A stretch of DNA of 64,000 nt from Bradysia coprophila (taxonomy: Eukaryota > Arthropoda > Insecta > Diptera > Sciaridae), in contig NW_023503474.1 in assembly GCF_014529535.1 (NCBI RefSeq), positions 62,001 to 126,000 on the forward strand. The letters run 5' to 3'. Under the pieces are notes generated by a model that did no database searches, had not been told where the DNA came from, and was given only the letters and a program-made list of their open reading frames with translations. Within the stretch, counting starts at the first letter, position 1; each line of letters begins with the position of its first letter. Both the position numbers and the translations under genes were made by a program. Of this stretch, positions 11,787 through 22,137 are shown in pieces.

Positions 11787-12551
11787 ATGTCCACGGTAGC
11801 TCAATTGGTTGATTTGAGGGTCATGCAGGTGGAAAATTGCGGTGCAATTTTGGAGAAGGTTTTTCCTGCACTGGAACGATTTACTTATTTCACGACACGC
11901 CTCAGGCATACTATCACAATCCGCCGTACAAAGCTGGTAAAATCTTTCGACCAACTGATGACATTCGTTGCACGTCACCACGACTTGAAAGTGATCGATC
12001 TGTGCTTCTATTCGGATAACAAATCGTTTATCATTCTTTTGGAGACAATTGGCAACAGTTGTAAGAATTTGGTTGAACTGTGGATCAGAGTGATACTCTC
12101 AACGTTTACGAGTGCTAATCTTATGTCACTGCATGCATTTAAATCGCTCCGACCGTTAGGACTATTTGAAGTGTCCTGTGGGGATTTTCAATTTATTTCG
12201 ACACTGACTGGATTACGAGAGCTGCATTTAGGTAGATGCTCGTTGCCAGGACCAGGAGACTTTGACGTTTTGTCTGGATTAACAAAATTGGTGATCGACG
12301 GTTGTACCACTTCTGACCGGTTCGATTTGGTTCAAATGATCGGTCGACTGGGGAAGTTAGAGGAATTGACAATTTCCTACTTCCATATACAGTCGACCAA
12401 ATTCCAATTGAGCAGAAATGCATTCGACCAGATCGGGACTATAGTCAAGAACAGAAAACAGGTTCTGACGTTGAAATGTGAATTTTATTTTGATCTGGCG
12501 AGTCCGGATATGTATTCGAAGATTTTGTTGCTTTACTATGTCGCTAATTGA
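11787..12551 (+). pseudogene. N-terminally truncated F-box/LRR relative
   Basis: An uninterrupted 254-codon frame from ATG 11787 aligns with the C-terminal LRR half of the F-box/LRR genes: QLVDLRVMQVENCGAILEK corresponds to ALIELRITESTGCGPILTK of gene A, and the ending (QIGTIVKNRKQVLTLKCEF) matches RIVRIVERRSNVLTLKCRH. The F-box and the first roughly 170-190 residues are missing, and nothing upstream encodes them. The segment between the middle and C-terminal LRRs is shortened. Because the frame is still open and begins with ATG it may make a short LRR protein, but without an F-box it could not dock on Skp1. I file it as a truncated copy; it could equally be a functional shortened gene or a gene whose 5' exon is far upstream. 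Confidence 0.6.
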
Positions 12552-12559
12552 TTATTGTT

Positions 12560-13003
12560 GCTGTTGCACTTGCTGTTTTTGATGTAAATATATTTTGTGA
12601 GATATCTTTTGGACAAAGTTATTTGCGTTTTCATTTTCTTTTCTTAATCGAGAATTGACATCAGGACGGTCGGTATGTTGAAGATACTCTGCGTAAAGGC
12701 AAAACACTTCTGTTTAGAACACACGCTTAACTGCTTCCTGTTAATGACTATAAACTTAATCACTTCGTATTCAACGAAAGATCACAAAATTTCAACTCAA
12801 ATTTGTTTAAGATTTAATTAAAAAGTTTGGGTGAGTGACATAAAAACTCAAGGTGGTAACTGTAAACACGAAATTTGACTGGCCGAACTAATACGATTTC
12901 ACAGAGCTCGATTTTCATACAAATATTGATGAGGTTATGTTTATATGGATGAAATTTGACAGTTATTTGACAATTCGTATGGCCCTGAAACAGAATTATA
13001 CCC
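12560..13003. other. intergenic with MITE remnant
   Basis: At about 12850-12990 fragments such as AACTGTAAACACGAA and ATGGATGAAATTTGACAGTT match the interior of the GGTTTGTTCC elements (compare 19837-20027), so this is a decayed copy. No gene. Confidence 0.45.
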
Positions 13004-13007
13004 TTAA

Positions 13008-13147
13008 GTGTCCATTCCACTCAACAAAAAGTACTCCGTGAGAGAGCCGTGAGAGAGAGAGAGCTGTCAAATAAACAAAGGAAAAATTGAAAAAATTCAA
13101 TTTTGTCTCTCACACTGAGTACTTTTTTGGTAAGAGGAAACTAAGCA
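13008..13147. repeat. MITE with TTAA target site (copy 1)
   Basis: A 140-bp element lies between TTAA at 13004-13007 and TTAA at 13148-13151. Its arms contain TTCCACTCAACAAAAAGTAC and GAGTACTTTTTTGGTAAGAG. A TTAA duplication is characteristic of piggyBac-like and Kolobok transposons. Further copies are at 13807, 15648 and 44975. Confidence 0.8.
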
Positions 13148-13160
13148 TTAATACCCTATA

Positions 13161-13552
13161 GGTTTGTTCCAAGGTCATTTCGAAATGTCAAATTTCATCT
13201 ACAGAAGGAAATTTAACCAAGGCTGTATACTTTGGGGAGGTCACGCAGATGCAGATACGCGGGTTACACACCACGTTTCATACAAAAAATTCACCACGCC
13301 ATACAAATTCAATTTTGGTGAATTTGTTTGTATGAAAAAGGTGTGTTCCAGCGTATCTAATAAAATGGCGATCTGCGTGACCTCCCCAAAGTATACAGCC
13401 TTGAATTTAACCACAACTTTCAAGTTGACGAAAATTTTAACGAAAAATTTACAAAGTCATTTGTTGACGTTTAGGCTAAGTTCATCTCTGTGAATGAAAT
13501 CGTCGTCGTTCGTGTTGTCAAAGTTCGGATTTACAGTTATTTGGAACAAACC
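13161..13552. repeat. TA-flanked MITE carrying a nested hAT MITE
   Basis: Termini GGTTTGTTCCAAGG and TTGGAACAAACC are bounded by TA. Removing the 186-bp hAT insertion at 13218-13403 and one copy of its 8-bp duplication leaves about 198 bp, similar to the 185-191 bp of the sister copies at 17308 and 19837. This gives a clear order of insertion. Confidence 0.85.
13218..13403. mobile_element. hAT MITE, CAAGGCTGTA family (nested copy)
   Basis: Termini CAAGGCTGTATACTTTGGGG and its complement at the other end are flanked by the exact 8-bp duplication AATTTAAC at 13210-13217 and 13404-13411. Eight-base duplications and a terminus fitting YARNG are hAT features. The element has no transposase and is inserted in the MITE at 13161-13552. 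Confidence 0.9.
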
Positions 13553-13806
13553 TATGTGTAATTAGGGGGAAACATGGATGCGAATCATACAGGCTTTAAC
13601 ATTTCAAATGTCTCACTGTCATTTTTTTTCTTCAAAGAATGTCATCGTGAATTCTCAGAAAAATTTGACAGGGAAACATTTGAAATGTTAAAGCCTGTAT
13701 GATTCGGTCATTTATAAAATTAAATATCTTTGCAGTATCAAAAAAGAGTCTATTCAAATAGTACGTACGTTCGGCGGCTTTAGTTGCACACTTTTTCCAA
13801 AAGTAA

Positions 13807-13938
13807 TGCTTGATTTCCATTTACCAAAAAATGACACCGTGTGAGAGACAACATTGAATTCTTTCAATTTTTGCCTTGTTTAATAAACAATGTTTATTTG
13901 ACAGGTCGCTCTCTCATGAAGTTCAGTTGAAACCATAC
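13807..13938. repeat. MITE with TTAA target site (copy 2)
   Basis: A 132-bp relative of 13008-13147 in opposite orientation, ending GAAACCATAC followed by TTAA; the other flank is GTAA, one base off. CTCTCATGAAG and GTGTGAGAGAC mark the arms. Confidence 0.65.
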
Positions 13939-14306
13939 TTAAGGTTCATGCAATATCTTTTCTATCTTTCCTTTCCTTTCCTTTCCTTTTAACGTTGTAC
14001 GGCAGAACAGGTCCACAGAGATTTCTTGATCTCAACCACAGCACTGTTGTGTCTCAACATAAACAAATTTGATTCACTCTGCTCTGGATTCACGTCGTAA
14101 GTGTGCAGAAAATTCAAAATGTAAAGCGAGAAGAGTATTATTAACGGTATCAAGATGTCACACCGGCGTGATTCATAAAGTGTTTTTTTTTTTTTTGAAT
14201 CGGACACACCATATTTGTATCTGGATGTTTATAGCGCTATCGATACGGAATTTCAACTTTAAATTGGTTTAAAGGATGATCATTTCGCCGAAGATCTTAA
14301 AAAAGA

Positions 14307-14394
14307 CAGAGAGATGCTAAGATGACGGCTGGGACCCAGATCTTACCTCTATCCTTCGAAACGGCGTCCCAGCCGTCATCTTAGCATCTCTCTG
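14307..14394. repeat. short perfect inverted repeat, hAT micro-MITE
   Basis: Two perfect 29-bp arms (14307-14335 and 14366-14394, beginning CAGAGAGATGCTAAGATGAC) surround a 30-nt loop. The terminus closely resembles that of the hAT MITE at 21836-22129 (CAGAGAAATGATAAG then ACGGCTGGGA), so I read it as a minimal member of that family rather than a microRNA precursor. Confidence 0.65.
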
Positions 14395-14600
14395 TAAAAA
14401 AAACGACGTCTAGCAGCTTCGATTCGTGGAAAATTTCAAAATCAAGACTTTTTCCAACTTAAGCGATCCAGTCAATTTTGATCTAATGGTAGTTTGTAGA
14501 GAATTGATGGACGTTTATTATAAAAGTATCTTCGGGAGATTCGGCATCAAAGTACAAATTAAGTCTTTTGTCAATGAACACACTAAGTTAGTGTCACTAA

Positions 14601-14796
14601 CACGACAGAGTAAAATAAACCAGGCAGGAGCGCTTGATTTGACTATGGACCTCAATTTTCTAGCAGCCTTATAACTTGGCAATAAAATTAATTGAATTTA
14701 AGTCAGTGTTCATTTGAGTTCATCTTCATACTGTGTTAGGTCCCTTATTTGACATTCGAAAAATGAACTTCTCCTGCCTGGTTTTACTCTGCCGTG
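14601..14796. repeat. MITE, CACGACAGAGTAAAAT family
   Basis: Termini CACGACAGAGTAAAATAAAC and GTTTTACTCTGCCGTG enclose 196 bp. The same element is at 34818-35020. It overlaps the 3' end of a short open frame (14426-14674) that I do not regard as a gene. Confidence 0.8.
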
Positions 14797-14799
14797 CCT

Positions 14800-15647
14800 A
14801 TCGTAATCCATGCTCTTCGTCCAACTTGGTGCTTTCTACAAATGTTTTAGTGATCTGTCGAAAGTAAGTGCTCTGTAAGTGTCATGCTCTGAGGGTCATG
14901 ATAAAGAGTCTTGATCGAAAAATTCATTTTTCAAACCAAAGTTACATCCATCAGGTCCACTTGCTCTCGTGCGACTTATCTGGATATTTAAATCAAACAG
15001 AAAAACAAAACAATAAACCAAAAAAGCAATTTTTGTCTTAAACTTTCTTTTAATTGCTGCTCGACTGTTACATCACGTAGCACAGGTGTAATTACACACG
15101 AAAACCATATATGCAAAATTGAAATGTAATCTAAAAAACAAAAAAATTAAAATAAAAATTTCTTTTCTTTTCACTTGTAATAGTTCCAACTGTTTGTTCA
15201 AAGACAAGCGTTTGGGTTTAACGATGAATAATTAATGTTTGGATGTAATTAAAGTTTTTCTGTTTTTATTGTAATTTTCCTTTTGTATTTCTGTTCAGCG
15301 TTAAATTGTTTTTTTTTATGATTTTTGTTTAAATGTAATTCTTTTCGCCACTTTTAGCATTTACAACAATAATAACAAACGAGTGCAAACAATTTTCGAG
15401 CTCATTTAAATTAATCCAACACAGCACCGTGTGTTTAACTTGTATATGCTTACACCGGTGCGGTGGCATGTACTTGTATGGAGTGCAAAATAAATCGTTT
15501 AAATGAATCATCCAATGTGTAATTTGGAATAGTCCAGTTCATTAAACCCGAACTGTTTTGAAATTTAAAAAAGAATCTCGTTGACAGTGTAACGGTAAGA
15601 TTTACACTAAGCATTATGCTGTTAGTGACACTATTTCAGAAAGTTAA
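14800..15647. other. intergenic, no supported gene
   Basis: AT-rich, with long T runs and no recognisable coding or repeat structure. Confidence 0.4.
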
Positions 15648-15789
15648 ATATGGTTTCCACTCAACAAAAAGTACTCCGTGTGAGAGCCGTGGCTAGAGAA
15701 CAAGCTGTGAAGTAAACGATGCAAAAATTGAATAAAATTTAGTTTTGTCTCTCACACGGAGTACTTTTTTGGGAGGTGGAAATCAAGCC
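15648..15789. repeat. MITE with TTAA target site (copy 3)
   Basis: A 142-bp element exactly bounded by TTAA at 15644-15647 and 15790-15793, with arms TTTCCACTCAACAAAAAGTA and GAGTACTTTTTTGGGAGGTG. Confidence 0.82.
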
Positions 15790-15793
15790 TTAA

Positions 15794-16660
15794 GTGTCGT
15801 AGTTGCAGAACCCAAGGCTGCATATGAAAAGGTTACGCCGATCGCTGGGGCCATTATCGCAAAAATCCTACTGAACTTTGTTGTAATTTATAAACGAAAA
15901 TGTAGCTCAATTTCAGTTCAGTTGAAATTACGTATTGAAATGCTGTTAGAGTTACCGATATCCGACATGTTTCTTCTGCGATACGTATGATCTGCATAAC
16001 CTCCTCATATTTATTTTATTCACCGTATGGTATTGTTCAGCCGGGAGATCACACTTAAGTGACAGGTTCGGCTGCCAATGCTACTGCTGCTACGTTAAGA
16101 AGCAGCGCGTAGAAGTGCCGATGAATTTAAAAAATGCCCAAAGCCAAATCGCCAAAATTAGGAAGAATCTGTTCCAAATTCCATTTTTTCTCGATTCTTT
16201 TTGCCAATTTTTCTGACTTTGGCGATATGACTTTGGCTTTTTTAAATTAAATCGCCAAAAAGAATCAACAATCAATTAAGATTCGATGACATCTCGAATT
16301 TCCTTTAGACGTACTCTTTTAAATATGAACTGTTGTATGTGTAGAATATAGGCTTCTCGTTGTAAGTGACCGGTCTCATCAATCTCTGTATGGCTGATGT
16401 AGCCGTCAATCTTCTCACAAAAAGACTTTTCCTAGCAATTCTTCTCATTTTGGAGATTTGAAAAAAGGTAAAATCAAATTTTTAAATTGCAAAAATCATC
16501 AACAGTATTTAAGTGAATAGTATTTTTGTTGCAATTCACCAACAGTAATTTTAAAAGTTTTAAGAATCGCCAAAAAATCGCTAAGAATTGCCAAAAAAAC
16601 ATCGCTATAGTAAGAAAAGCTTTGCTCTTCTGGCATTTCTGAACTTTTTCTTGGTGATTC
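15794..16660. other. intergenic, no supported gene
   Basis: Contains scattered copies of AAATCGCCAAA on both strands between 16130 and 16260 and around 16565-16600, which look like a decayed repeat. No gene. Confidence 0.4.
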
Positions 16661-16896
16661 CAAGGTTTTGAAAGAACATGTTAAGATAACTCTGAGTTGA
16701 TCACGAAGGCGGTGACACACAAATTGCGTCAACAACTGCGAAGTTTATATGAAAACAGCAACTTAACAAAAACAAAATTCCGAATTTTCAAAAAAAAACA
16801 TTTTCTTCAAGTTCACACAATCTGTGTACTAAGTGCGTTTATCAATTTCAGTGTCACCAACCTTCGTGGCTGCCTTAACCTGTTTTTCGTATCTTA
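16661..16896. repeat. hAT MITE, CAAGGTTCTGAAAGAACAGG family (decayed)
   Basis: Starts CAAGGTTTTGAAAGAACATG and has GTGGCTGCCTTAACCTGTTT near the other end. The interior motifs ATCACGAAGGCGGTGACAC and AACTTAACAAAAACAAAATT match the copies at 19548 and 48694. Confidence 0.7.
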
Positions 16897-16943
16897 GTTG
16901 TACTTCTACAGTTCAAAATTTTAACGATTTGACTGTTGTTATA

Positions 16944-17303
16944 GATCAAGTCCGAGTTACTGTAAATCCGAACACTGACAGTTGCACCGTCATCCATAGA
17001 GAACCCTAACCTCAACTCGGTGAAAAAAATTTGAAATTATTGAGATGCCGTTTAATTTTATGTTTTGTCCGGATCTACAAAAACGTTTAATTTAATAGAT
17101 TTCCAATGTATAAAAGATGAAATTATGATTGTTTCTTTAATGGCGTAAGTGTTAAAGCTCAATATTTTACAAGAAAACTATTCAAACATTTGTTTCTATT
17201 TCAAAACATGAGCGAAGTGCCTGCTCATTTTCACTGCACATACGTTGAGGTTAGGGTTCTCTGTGGATGATTTTTGACATTTAGAATAACCTTGGACTTG
17301 ATC
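16944..17303. repeat. TA-flanked MITE with long palindromic arms
   Basis: Termini GATCAAGTCCGAG and CTTGGACTTGATC lie next to TATA. Inner arms ATCCATAGAGAACCCTAACC and GGTTAGGGTTCTCTGTGGAT are inverted copies. It abuts the element at 17308. Confidence 0.65.
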
Positions 17304-17307
17304 TATA

Positions 17308-17492
17308 GGTTTGTTCCGAGGCTGTATCAATTGTCAAATTTCATGGACAGAACCATAACCTCAATAATGTTTCAGTGTAAATCGCGTCGGCGACGTTCCT
17401 CGATTTGTATGAAATATCACGTAAGCGCTGTGGATGAAATTGTCGTTGTTCGGGTTGTCAAAGCTCGTGTTTACAGTTACTCGTAAGAAACC
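17308..17492. repeat. TA-flanked MITE, GGTTTGTTCC family
   Basis: Bounded by TA on both sides, starts GGTTTGTTCCGAGG and ends TAAGAAACC. The interior matches 19837-20027 in inverse orientation (GTAAATCGCGTCGGCGACGT). Confidence 0.75.
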
Positions 17493-17749
17493 TATATTCG
17501 ACAAGAATAGTATTCCAGGATGGAAAATCAGTGGAACTTAGGATTTGAAAATCGGGTGTACAAACGTTTCTCGTTTTATTACCCCTTCTCATGTCATACC
17601 CTGAATGAAGATATATCATTATTGTTACATGTTTCCATTTCTTGTAGTAATCTTAAATATTTTTGTGTTCAATAATGGCAGGATCACACAGACAATATTT
17701 TCAAGTACAATTTTGATTTCTCAACAAAAAAGTTTTTAAATTTTGGAGC

Positions 17750-17938
17750 TTAGAAGCCCAACTCGCAGGCTGCGCCATCGTTGATATTTGCGGTAGTGTC
17801 GATAGCAACTTCCACAATGAATTTTTGTTTGTCGAAAACGTCAAAAATCACTCTCCACTCGACCGCATTTTCTTTGCTTTCAGCAAATTGTTGTGAATCG
17901 TAGGAACCGTATACAATTGACATTCTAATCTGGAACAT
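17750..17938 (-). CDS. small acidic hypothetical protein, 62 aa
   Basis: A short frame on the minus strand opens with ATG at 17938 (a second ATG lies at 17923) and ends in TAA at 17750. The peptide begins MFQIRMSIVYGSYDSQQF and continues VEWRVIFDVFDKQKF, with a mixed, protein-like composition unlike the surrounding AT-rich random frames. It is divergent from the gene at 18015, with only 76 bp between the start codons, so the two could share a promoter. TTCCAG just before the ATT at the 5' end is also a usable splice acceptor, so this may instead be the last exon of a longer gene or a gene remnant. I recognise no domain and give no function. Confidence 0.4.
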   Translation of the reverse strand: MFQIRMSIVYGSYDSQQFAESKENAVEWRVIFDVFDKQKFIVEVAIDTTANINDGAACELGF

Positions 17939-18014
17939 TCGCTCACAGCGACTGGTGTGAAAACGAGTGTGTCAGTTGAAATAATTGAGAAAAAAAACTT
18001 ATTCGAAAAGGAAA

Positions 18015-18539
18015 ATGTCTCTCGAAATGGCTGAAAACTATCATTCTGACGAGAATACTATTGATACTGTGCTGCAAGCTGCGCACTCTCTTCAAAACCG
18101 ATTTTTGGCGATAATGAAAGAACTTCAACAACAAGCCACGACAATTATTCGTCAAGGCCAACAAGACACTGGTCTCGCACAAATACCGTTTCAGTTCGAG
18201 TCGCTATCTGAAATCATGCACATGGTACTGGACATCGATGCCATATACGACGAGGCATTACGAATGAGCCACAGTCCGGCTGACATGAAGATTCTTCACG
18301 ATTTCGCTAAGGAGCGACAACAGGAACGGATGGTTGTGATTCGCGAAATTATGGATAATCAAATCGTCCGAATTGCATCCGATGATAAGCTGGCAGCTGA
18401 GATGAAAGATTTCATCAACTTTGTAAGTTCGCTCGATTGTCCAGGGTGTCGAAGTGGTGGTTTATGCGGTGACCAGGAAATGTGTGGCATTGCTGTCATC
18501 GAGAATGCGGAGGTACCGACTGGTGCGGTCAATCAATGA
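18015..18539 (+). CDS. hypothetical protein with C-terminal four-cysteine motif, 174 aa
   Basis: A single uninterrupted frame of 174 codons from the first ATG in frame (18015; upstream codons in the frame lack an ATG). Residues about 1-140 look predominantly helical and charged, with repeated Gln, Glu and Met (IMKELQQQATTIIRQGQQ). The C-terminal part has Cys142, Cys145, Cys151 and Cys157 in the arrangement CPGCRSGGLCGDQEMC. Such spacing could bind a metal ion, but that is inference and I know no matching family. No signal peptide or membrane segment is visible. It is intronless and divergent from the small frame at 17750-17938. ATTAAA about 55 bp after the stop could serve as polyadenylation signal. 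The intact frame and coding-like composition make it a probable real gene of unknown role. Confidence 0.7.
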   Translation: MSLEMAENYHSDENTIDTVLQAAHSLQNRFLAIMKELQQQATTIIRQGQQDTGLAQIPFQFESLSEIMHMVLDIDAIYDEALRMSHSPADMKILHDFAKERQQERMVVIREIMDNQIVRIASDDKLAAEMKDFINFVSSLDCPGCRSGGLCGDQEMCGIAVIENAEVPTGAVNQ

Positions 18540-18599
18540 GTGGCAAGGAAACTTGCCATTATTAATTGCTGTTTTTTATGATTTCGTTAATATTAAACT

Positions 18600-19022
18600 G
18601 CATTGATACGCATTCGAAAGTCAGTCGAGTTTTATTTTGATCTAATTTAGTTGAGCCCTCAACCCTTACAAACAATAGACCCAGTAATCAAAGAAGCCAA
18701 GTCAAGTGATTCCGACTTTACTGTCACTGAGCAGCAATGTTAAACATCATTGCACTACGGTCAAGGACAATTTTCATGGTAAAACACTGACGTACATCAT
18801 CTTGGCATTGTCGTCTTCGGAACTTGCTGAAGTTATGATCTACCGTCTACCGTGAATCTGATCTCTAATCTAGATCTGTGTCATTAAAGTGATCGTCCTA
18901 CCCATGTCTTCCATTTCACTTTATGTGTACCAAGTCACTAACCAGTTTGAGAGCTTAACAATGACATCCCTTTTTGGCATACAGAACAGTTGTTCCTTTC
19001 GCAGGTGAGTAAAGAATATTGA
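18600..19022. other. intergenic, no supported gene
   Basis: No coding or repeat structure recognised. Confidence 0.4.
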
Positions 19023-19520
19023 ACTGAAAAATCGACGACACGAGAAATTACGACTTTTTGAAGAAACGGCGAGTTCCCGAAAAAGACGAGTCGTTCAAGC
19101 ACCCACCTTTTCGTTCAGGAAGTAGTCATGTTAAAAAACGGCGATTTCCTGAAGAAAAGGTGAGTCGTTGAACAATGAACAATCGGCGACTACTCACTAG
19201 CCCTATTCACGTTAAAAAAATGTGGTTCAGATCCTTCGGAGGAATGTCGATTTCGTTTCATTATCGGACACTAAACAATTCTCTAGAACATCATAATTGA
19301 CAAAGAATTGTTTCTGAGTTGCGCGACTCAGAAACAATTTTTTGTCAATTATGATGTTCTAGAGAATTGTTTAGTGTCCGATAATGAAACGAAATCGACA
19401 TTCCTCCGAACGATCTGAACCACATTTTTTTAACGTGAGTAGGGCTACTACTCACCGCTTTATCAGGAACTCGTCGCTTCTTCAGAAAGTCGTCGTTTCT
19501 CATGTTGTCGTTTTTTCAGT
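19023..19520. repeat. long inverted-repeat element around a 248-bp palindrome
   Basis: The outer arms begin ACTGAAAAATCGACGACACG and end with GTTGTCGTTTTTTCAGT, its near complement. The core 19199-19446 is a near-perfect palindrome with no spacer, centred at 19322/19323 in GCGC. The left arm holds an extra segment at about 19090-19195 that the right arm lacks. No open frame and no clear target duplication. Probably a foldback-type or MITE element. Confidence 0.75.
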
Positions 19521-19547
19521 GCAATTTGTTCGAGGCCTTGGTTGTAG

Positions 19548-19820
19548 CAAAGGTTCGGAAAGAACAGGTTAAGACAGCCACGAAGGTGGGCGACACCGAA
19601 ATTGATAAATGCACTCAGTACAGATTGTGTGTGAAATCAACTTGAAGAAAATGAGTTTTTAGGAAAATTCAAGATTTTGTTTTTGTTAAGTGGCTATTTT
19701 CATCAAGGTTCTTTCAGAACTTTGATTTTCATATACACTTTGTAGCCGCTGACGCAATTTGTGTGTCACCGCCTTCGTGATCAACTCAGAGTGGTCTTAA
19801 CATGTTCTTTCAAAACTTTG
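19548..19820. mobile_element. hAT MITE, CAAGGTTCTGAAAGAACAGG family (full copy)
   Basis: A 273-bp element starting CAAAGGTTCGGAAAGAACAG and ending TGTTCTTTCAAAACTTTG. The flanks GGTTGTAG (19540-19547) and GGTTGTCG (19821-19828) match at 7 of 8 bases, as expected for an aged hAT insertion. CACGAAGGTGGGCGACAC and GTCACCGCCTTCGTGATC are subterminal inverted copies. Confidence 0.82.
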
Positions 19821-19836
19821 GGTTGTCGATGCTATA

Positions 19837-20027
19837 GGTTTGTTCCAAGTAACTGTAAACACGAACTTTGACAACCCGAACAACGACAATTTCATCCATA
19901 GCAACGTCGCTTACGTAATATTTCGTACAAATCGAGCAACGTCGCCTACGCGATTTACACAGAGATATTATTGAGGTTATGGTTCTGTGTATGAAATTTG
20001 ACAATTCATATGGCCTTGGAACAAACC
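19837..20027. repeat. TA-flanked MITE, GGTTTGTTCC family
   Basis: Bounded by TA, starts GGTTTGTTCCAAG and ends CTTGGAACAAACC; 191 bp. An open frame across it on the minus strand is not considered a gene because its sequence is the repeat itself. Confidence 0.8.
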
Positions 20028-20055
20028 TATGCCTTGGATGCCTTGGATCAAAGCT

Positions 20056-20290
20056 ACGCATCGAACACGTCGAAATGATTTTTAGCAATGATAGCAGATG
20101 GCGTTGCTTCCGCTCCACAATTTGAACGTTACAAATCATTTTGATATGTTCGATGCATAGGTTTGTTCCAAGGCATACATTACAACCAAGGTCAAGGCCT
20201 CGAATAGGTGAATTGCTGCCAAACTTAATCCGTAGAGACATAACCTCATACATATTTATATGAAAACCGATCTCAGTGGATGAAATAAAT
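20056..20290. repeat. MITE cluster remnant
   Basis: 20056-20157 is an inverted repeat with arms GCATCGAACACGTCGAAATG and CATTTTGATATGTTCGATGC. It is followed directly by another GGTTTGTTCCAAGGC terminus at 20160 whose partner end is not recognised. Confidence 0.55.
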
Positions 20291-20399
20291 TCAATTTCCA
20301 CTCCGTTTGCGTGACAGTTCTTTTGTTCTATTTTACAACTGTCATGTAGACGGAGGCTAAACGGAGTGCTCTTTTTAAGTGGAAACTATACTTTAAGTC

Positions 20400-20980
20400 A
20401 TAACTCTATGAAAGGTTAAGTTACTAGAGCAGGTATAATAACGTGAGAGCTGTAGGCGAAAATATCATTAAGTCACAGTAAATGTGCAAGAAAAAAAAAC
20501 GAAAACAAAAAGCTTCTGTGATTTTTATCTATTATAAATTGAATTTATAATTTTGTTTACTGTTTATCTGGCTACTTTTGCGTATTGGTTCTAATATGGA
20601 AAGTTTTTTTTAACCTTTCCTGAGAACTGTAGTTCTACTCCACTCATCGCATCCATTAAGAATTTTTTTTTTCTATTTTTGTTTCACCTTTTTTTCGAAT
20701 TTAATTTATTTGTTTACCAAAACTAAAATTTAACATTAATCAAATCTACGATAATTTTACGTCGCCAATGACTAATACAATGTTCTAGGGATTAATAATT
20801 GTTCGGTTTGATAAATCAATTTTGGCGACAATGCAAATGCTCACAGAAATATTTTATTGGCAGCGAGACCCGTACAGAAAATTGTACCTGATGGGAAAGG
20901 TGTATCAAAAGTATATAAACACTGAAAACATTAAGGAATAGTAATTTGCATCACTTGGTTTGAAACCACGAAATTACAGT
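20400..20980. other. intergenic, no supported gene
   Basis: AT-rich sequence without recognised genes. Confidence 0.4.
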
Positions 20981-20983
20981 ATA

Positions 20984-21136
20984 CAAACGCACTTCAAGCA
21001 AAAGTGCTTTTAATGACAGCTGTCAAATAGAGTACTATTTTATATGAAAAAAATTTCCAATTTTTTTACAGTGAAAAAATTTGTTCGATACACTGTCCAG
21101 TTTCAGTACTCTATTTAGAGTACCACTCATGCTTGA
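20984..21136. repeat. MITE, CAACGCACTTCAAGC family
   Basis: Begins CAAACGCACTTCAAGC and ends TACCACTCATGCTTGA, with the family interior ATAGAGTACTATTTTATATG. One end has decayed. Confidence 0.65.
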
Positions 21137-21835
21137 TAGGAAGAGTTATCTCCGCTTCGTCAGATTTCTCTCGTTGAGAATAACACATACAAACACAGAA
21201 ATATTATTAACGTTACAAAAAATAAATTCATCTGAAAAAAGGGATCTGCTGAGGGTTTGCATTATCTTCAGTTTTATATACTTTGAATGTACATACACTA
21301 CCATTCAAAAGTATTCGATCATTGTGTGTTTTCAGTGTAAACTGACAAACTTTGAGAGGGAGCCAAAACAAAGTTGTTCCTCGACTATGCAGAACTTCGG
21401 AAAAATTAAAAATTCTCCAAATTTTCATATTTGGTAAAAATATTTTTTATATTTTTCCCTTAAAGATTAAGGATCAAGCTATCGAATGCGCCATCTTTCG
21501 TGAAAATCCGGTACCAATTCGATTTTTATCGCCCTCTCAAAGTTTGTCAATTTACAATGAAAACACTCAATGATCGAATTCTTTTGAATGGTAGAGTGTC
21601 TACCTCGAGGTGTTATCTTAGACTAAATAGAAATAGACTGGTCCTGCATACAAACATTTGGTTCGAGCGCTGCAACAAAAGCAAATTCGACATCTGTAAG
21701 TGAGTACCATTGATTTTTGGTCCTCCCTTGGCGTAAACGCTTATTCGTATGGATTATTTTTCAAATTTTGTTTGACGTTCGATCGACGTATGAATGTGTT
21801 TGTGCATGTTTATACTATTATACATTCGTAATATC

Positions 21836-22129
21836 CAGAGAAATGATAAGCACGGCACCTCACGGCTGGGATAGAACACGCCTGACGGATTTTTTCTGAA
21901 AATTTTGAAGACGATGCGATCAGAACGTCAATCATATAGTCAAGCTATAAATGTCGTTAACGAAAACGAGATATGTCGTTAACGAAAACGAGATATGTCG
22001 TTATTAAAACCAAACTGTCAAAATTTTACATACAAATGTAAAAAAGTTTGACAGTTCAACCGTTCTATGAAAAAAGCAGTCAGGCGTGTTCTATCCCAGC
22101 CGTGAGGGGCCGCGCTTATCATTTCTCTA
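21836..22129. mobile_element. hAT MITE, CAGAGAAATGATAAGC family
   Basis: A 294-bp element with termini CAGAGAAATGATAAGC and TAGAGAAATGATAAGC (read inwards) and about 50 bp of near-complementary arms including CGGCTGGGATAGAACACGCC. It is flanked by the exact 8-bp duplication GTAATATC at 21828-21835 and 22130-22137. A 22-bp unit ATGTCGTTAACGAAAACGAG is tandemly repeated inside. Confidence 0.9.
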
Positions 22130-22137
22130 GTAATATC

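Noticed and set aside
14307..14394. microRNA-like hairpin
   Set aside because: The 29-bp arms are perfect and match the ends of the hAT MITE at 21836, so a mobile-element origin explains it better.
14426..14674. 82-codon frame
   Set aside because: Its last third is the MITE at 14601-14796 and the rest shows no domain or splice support.
19810..20301. 163-codon minus-strand frame
   Set aside because: Most of it is the TA-flanked MITE at 19837-20027 and the adjoining inverted repeat.
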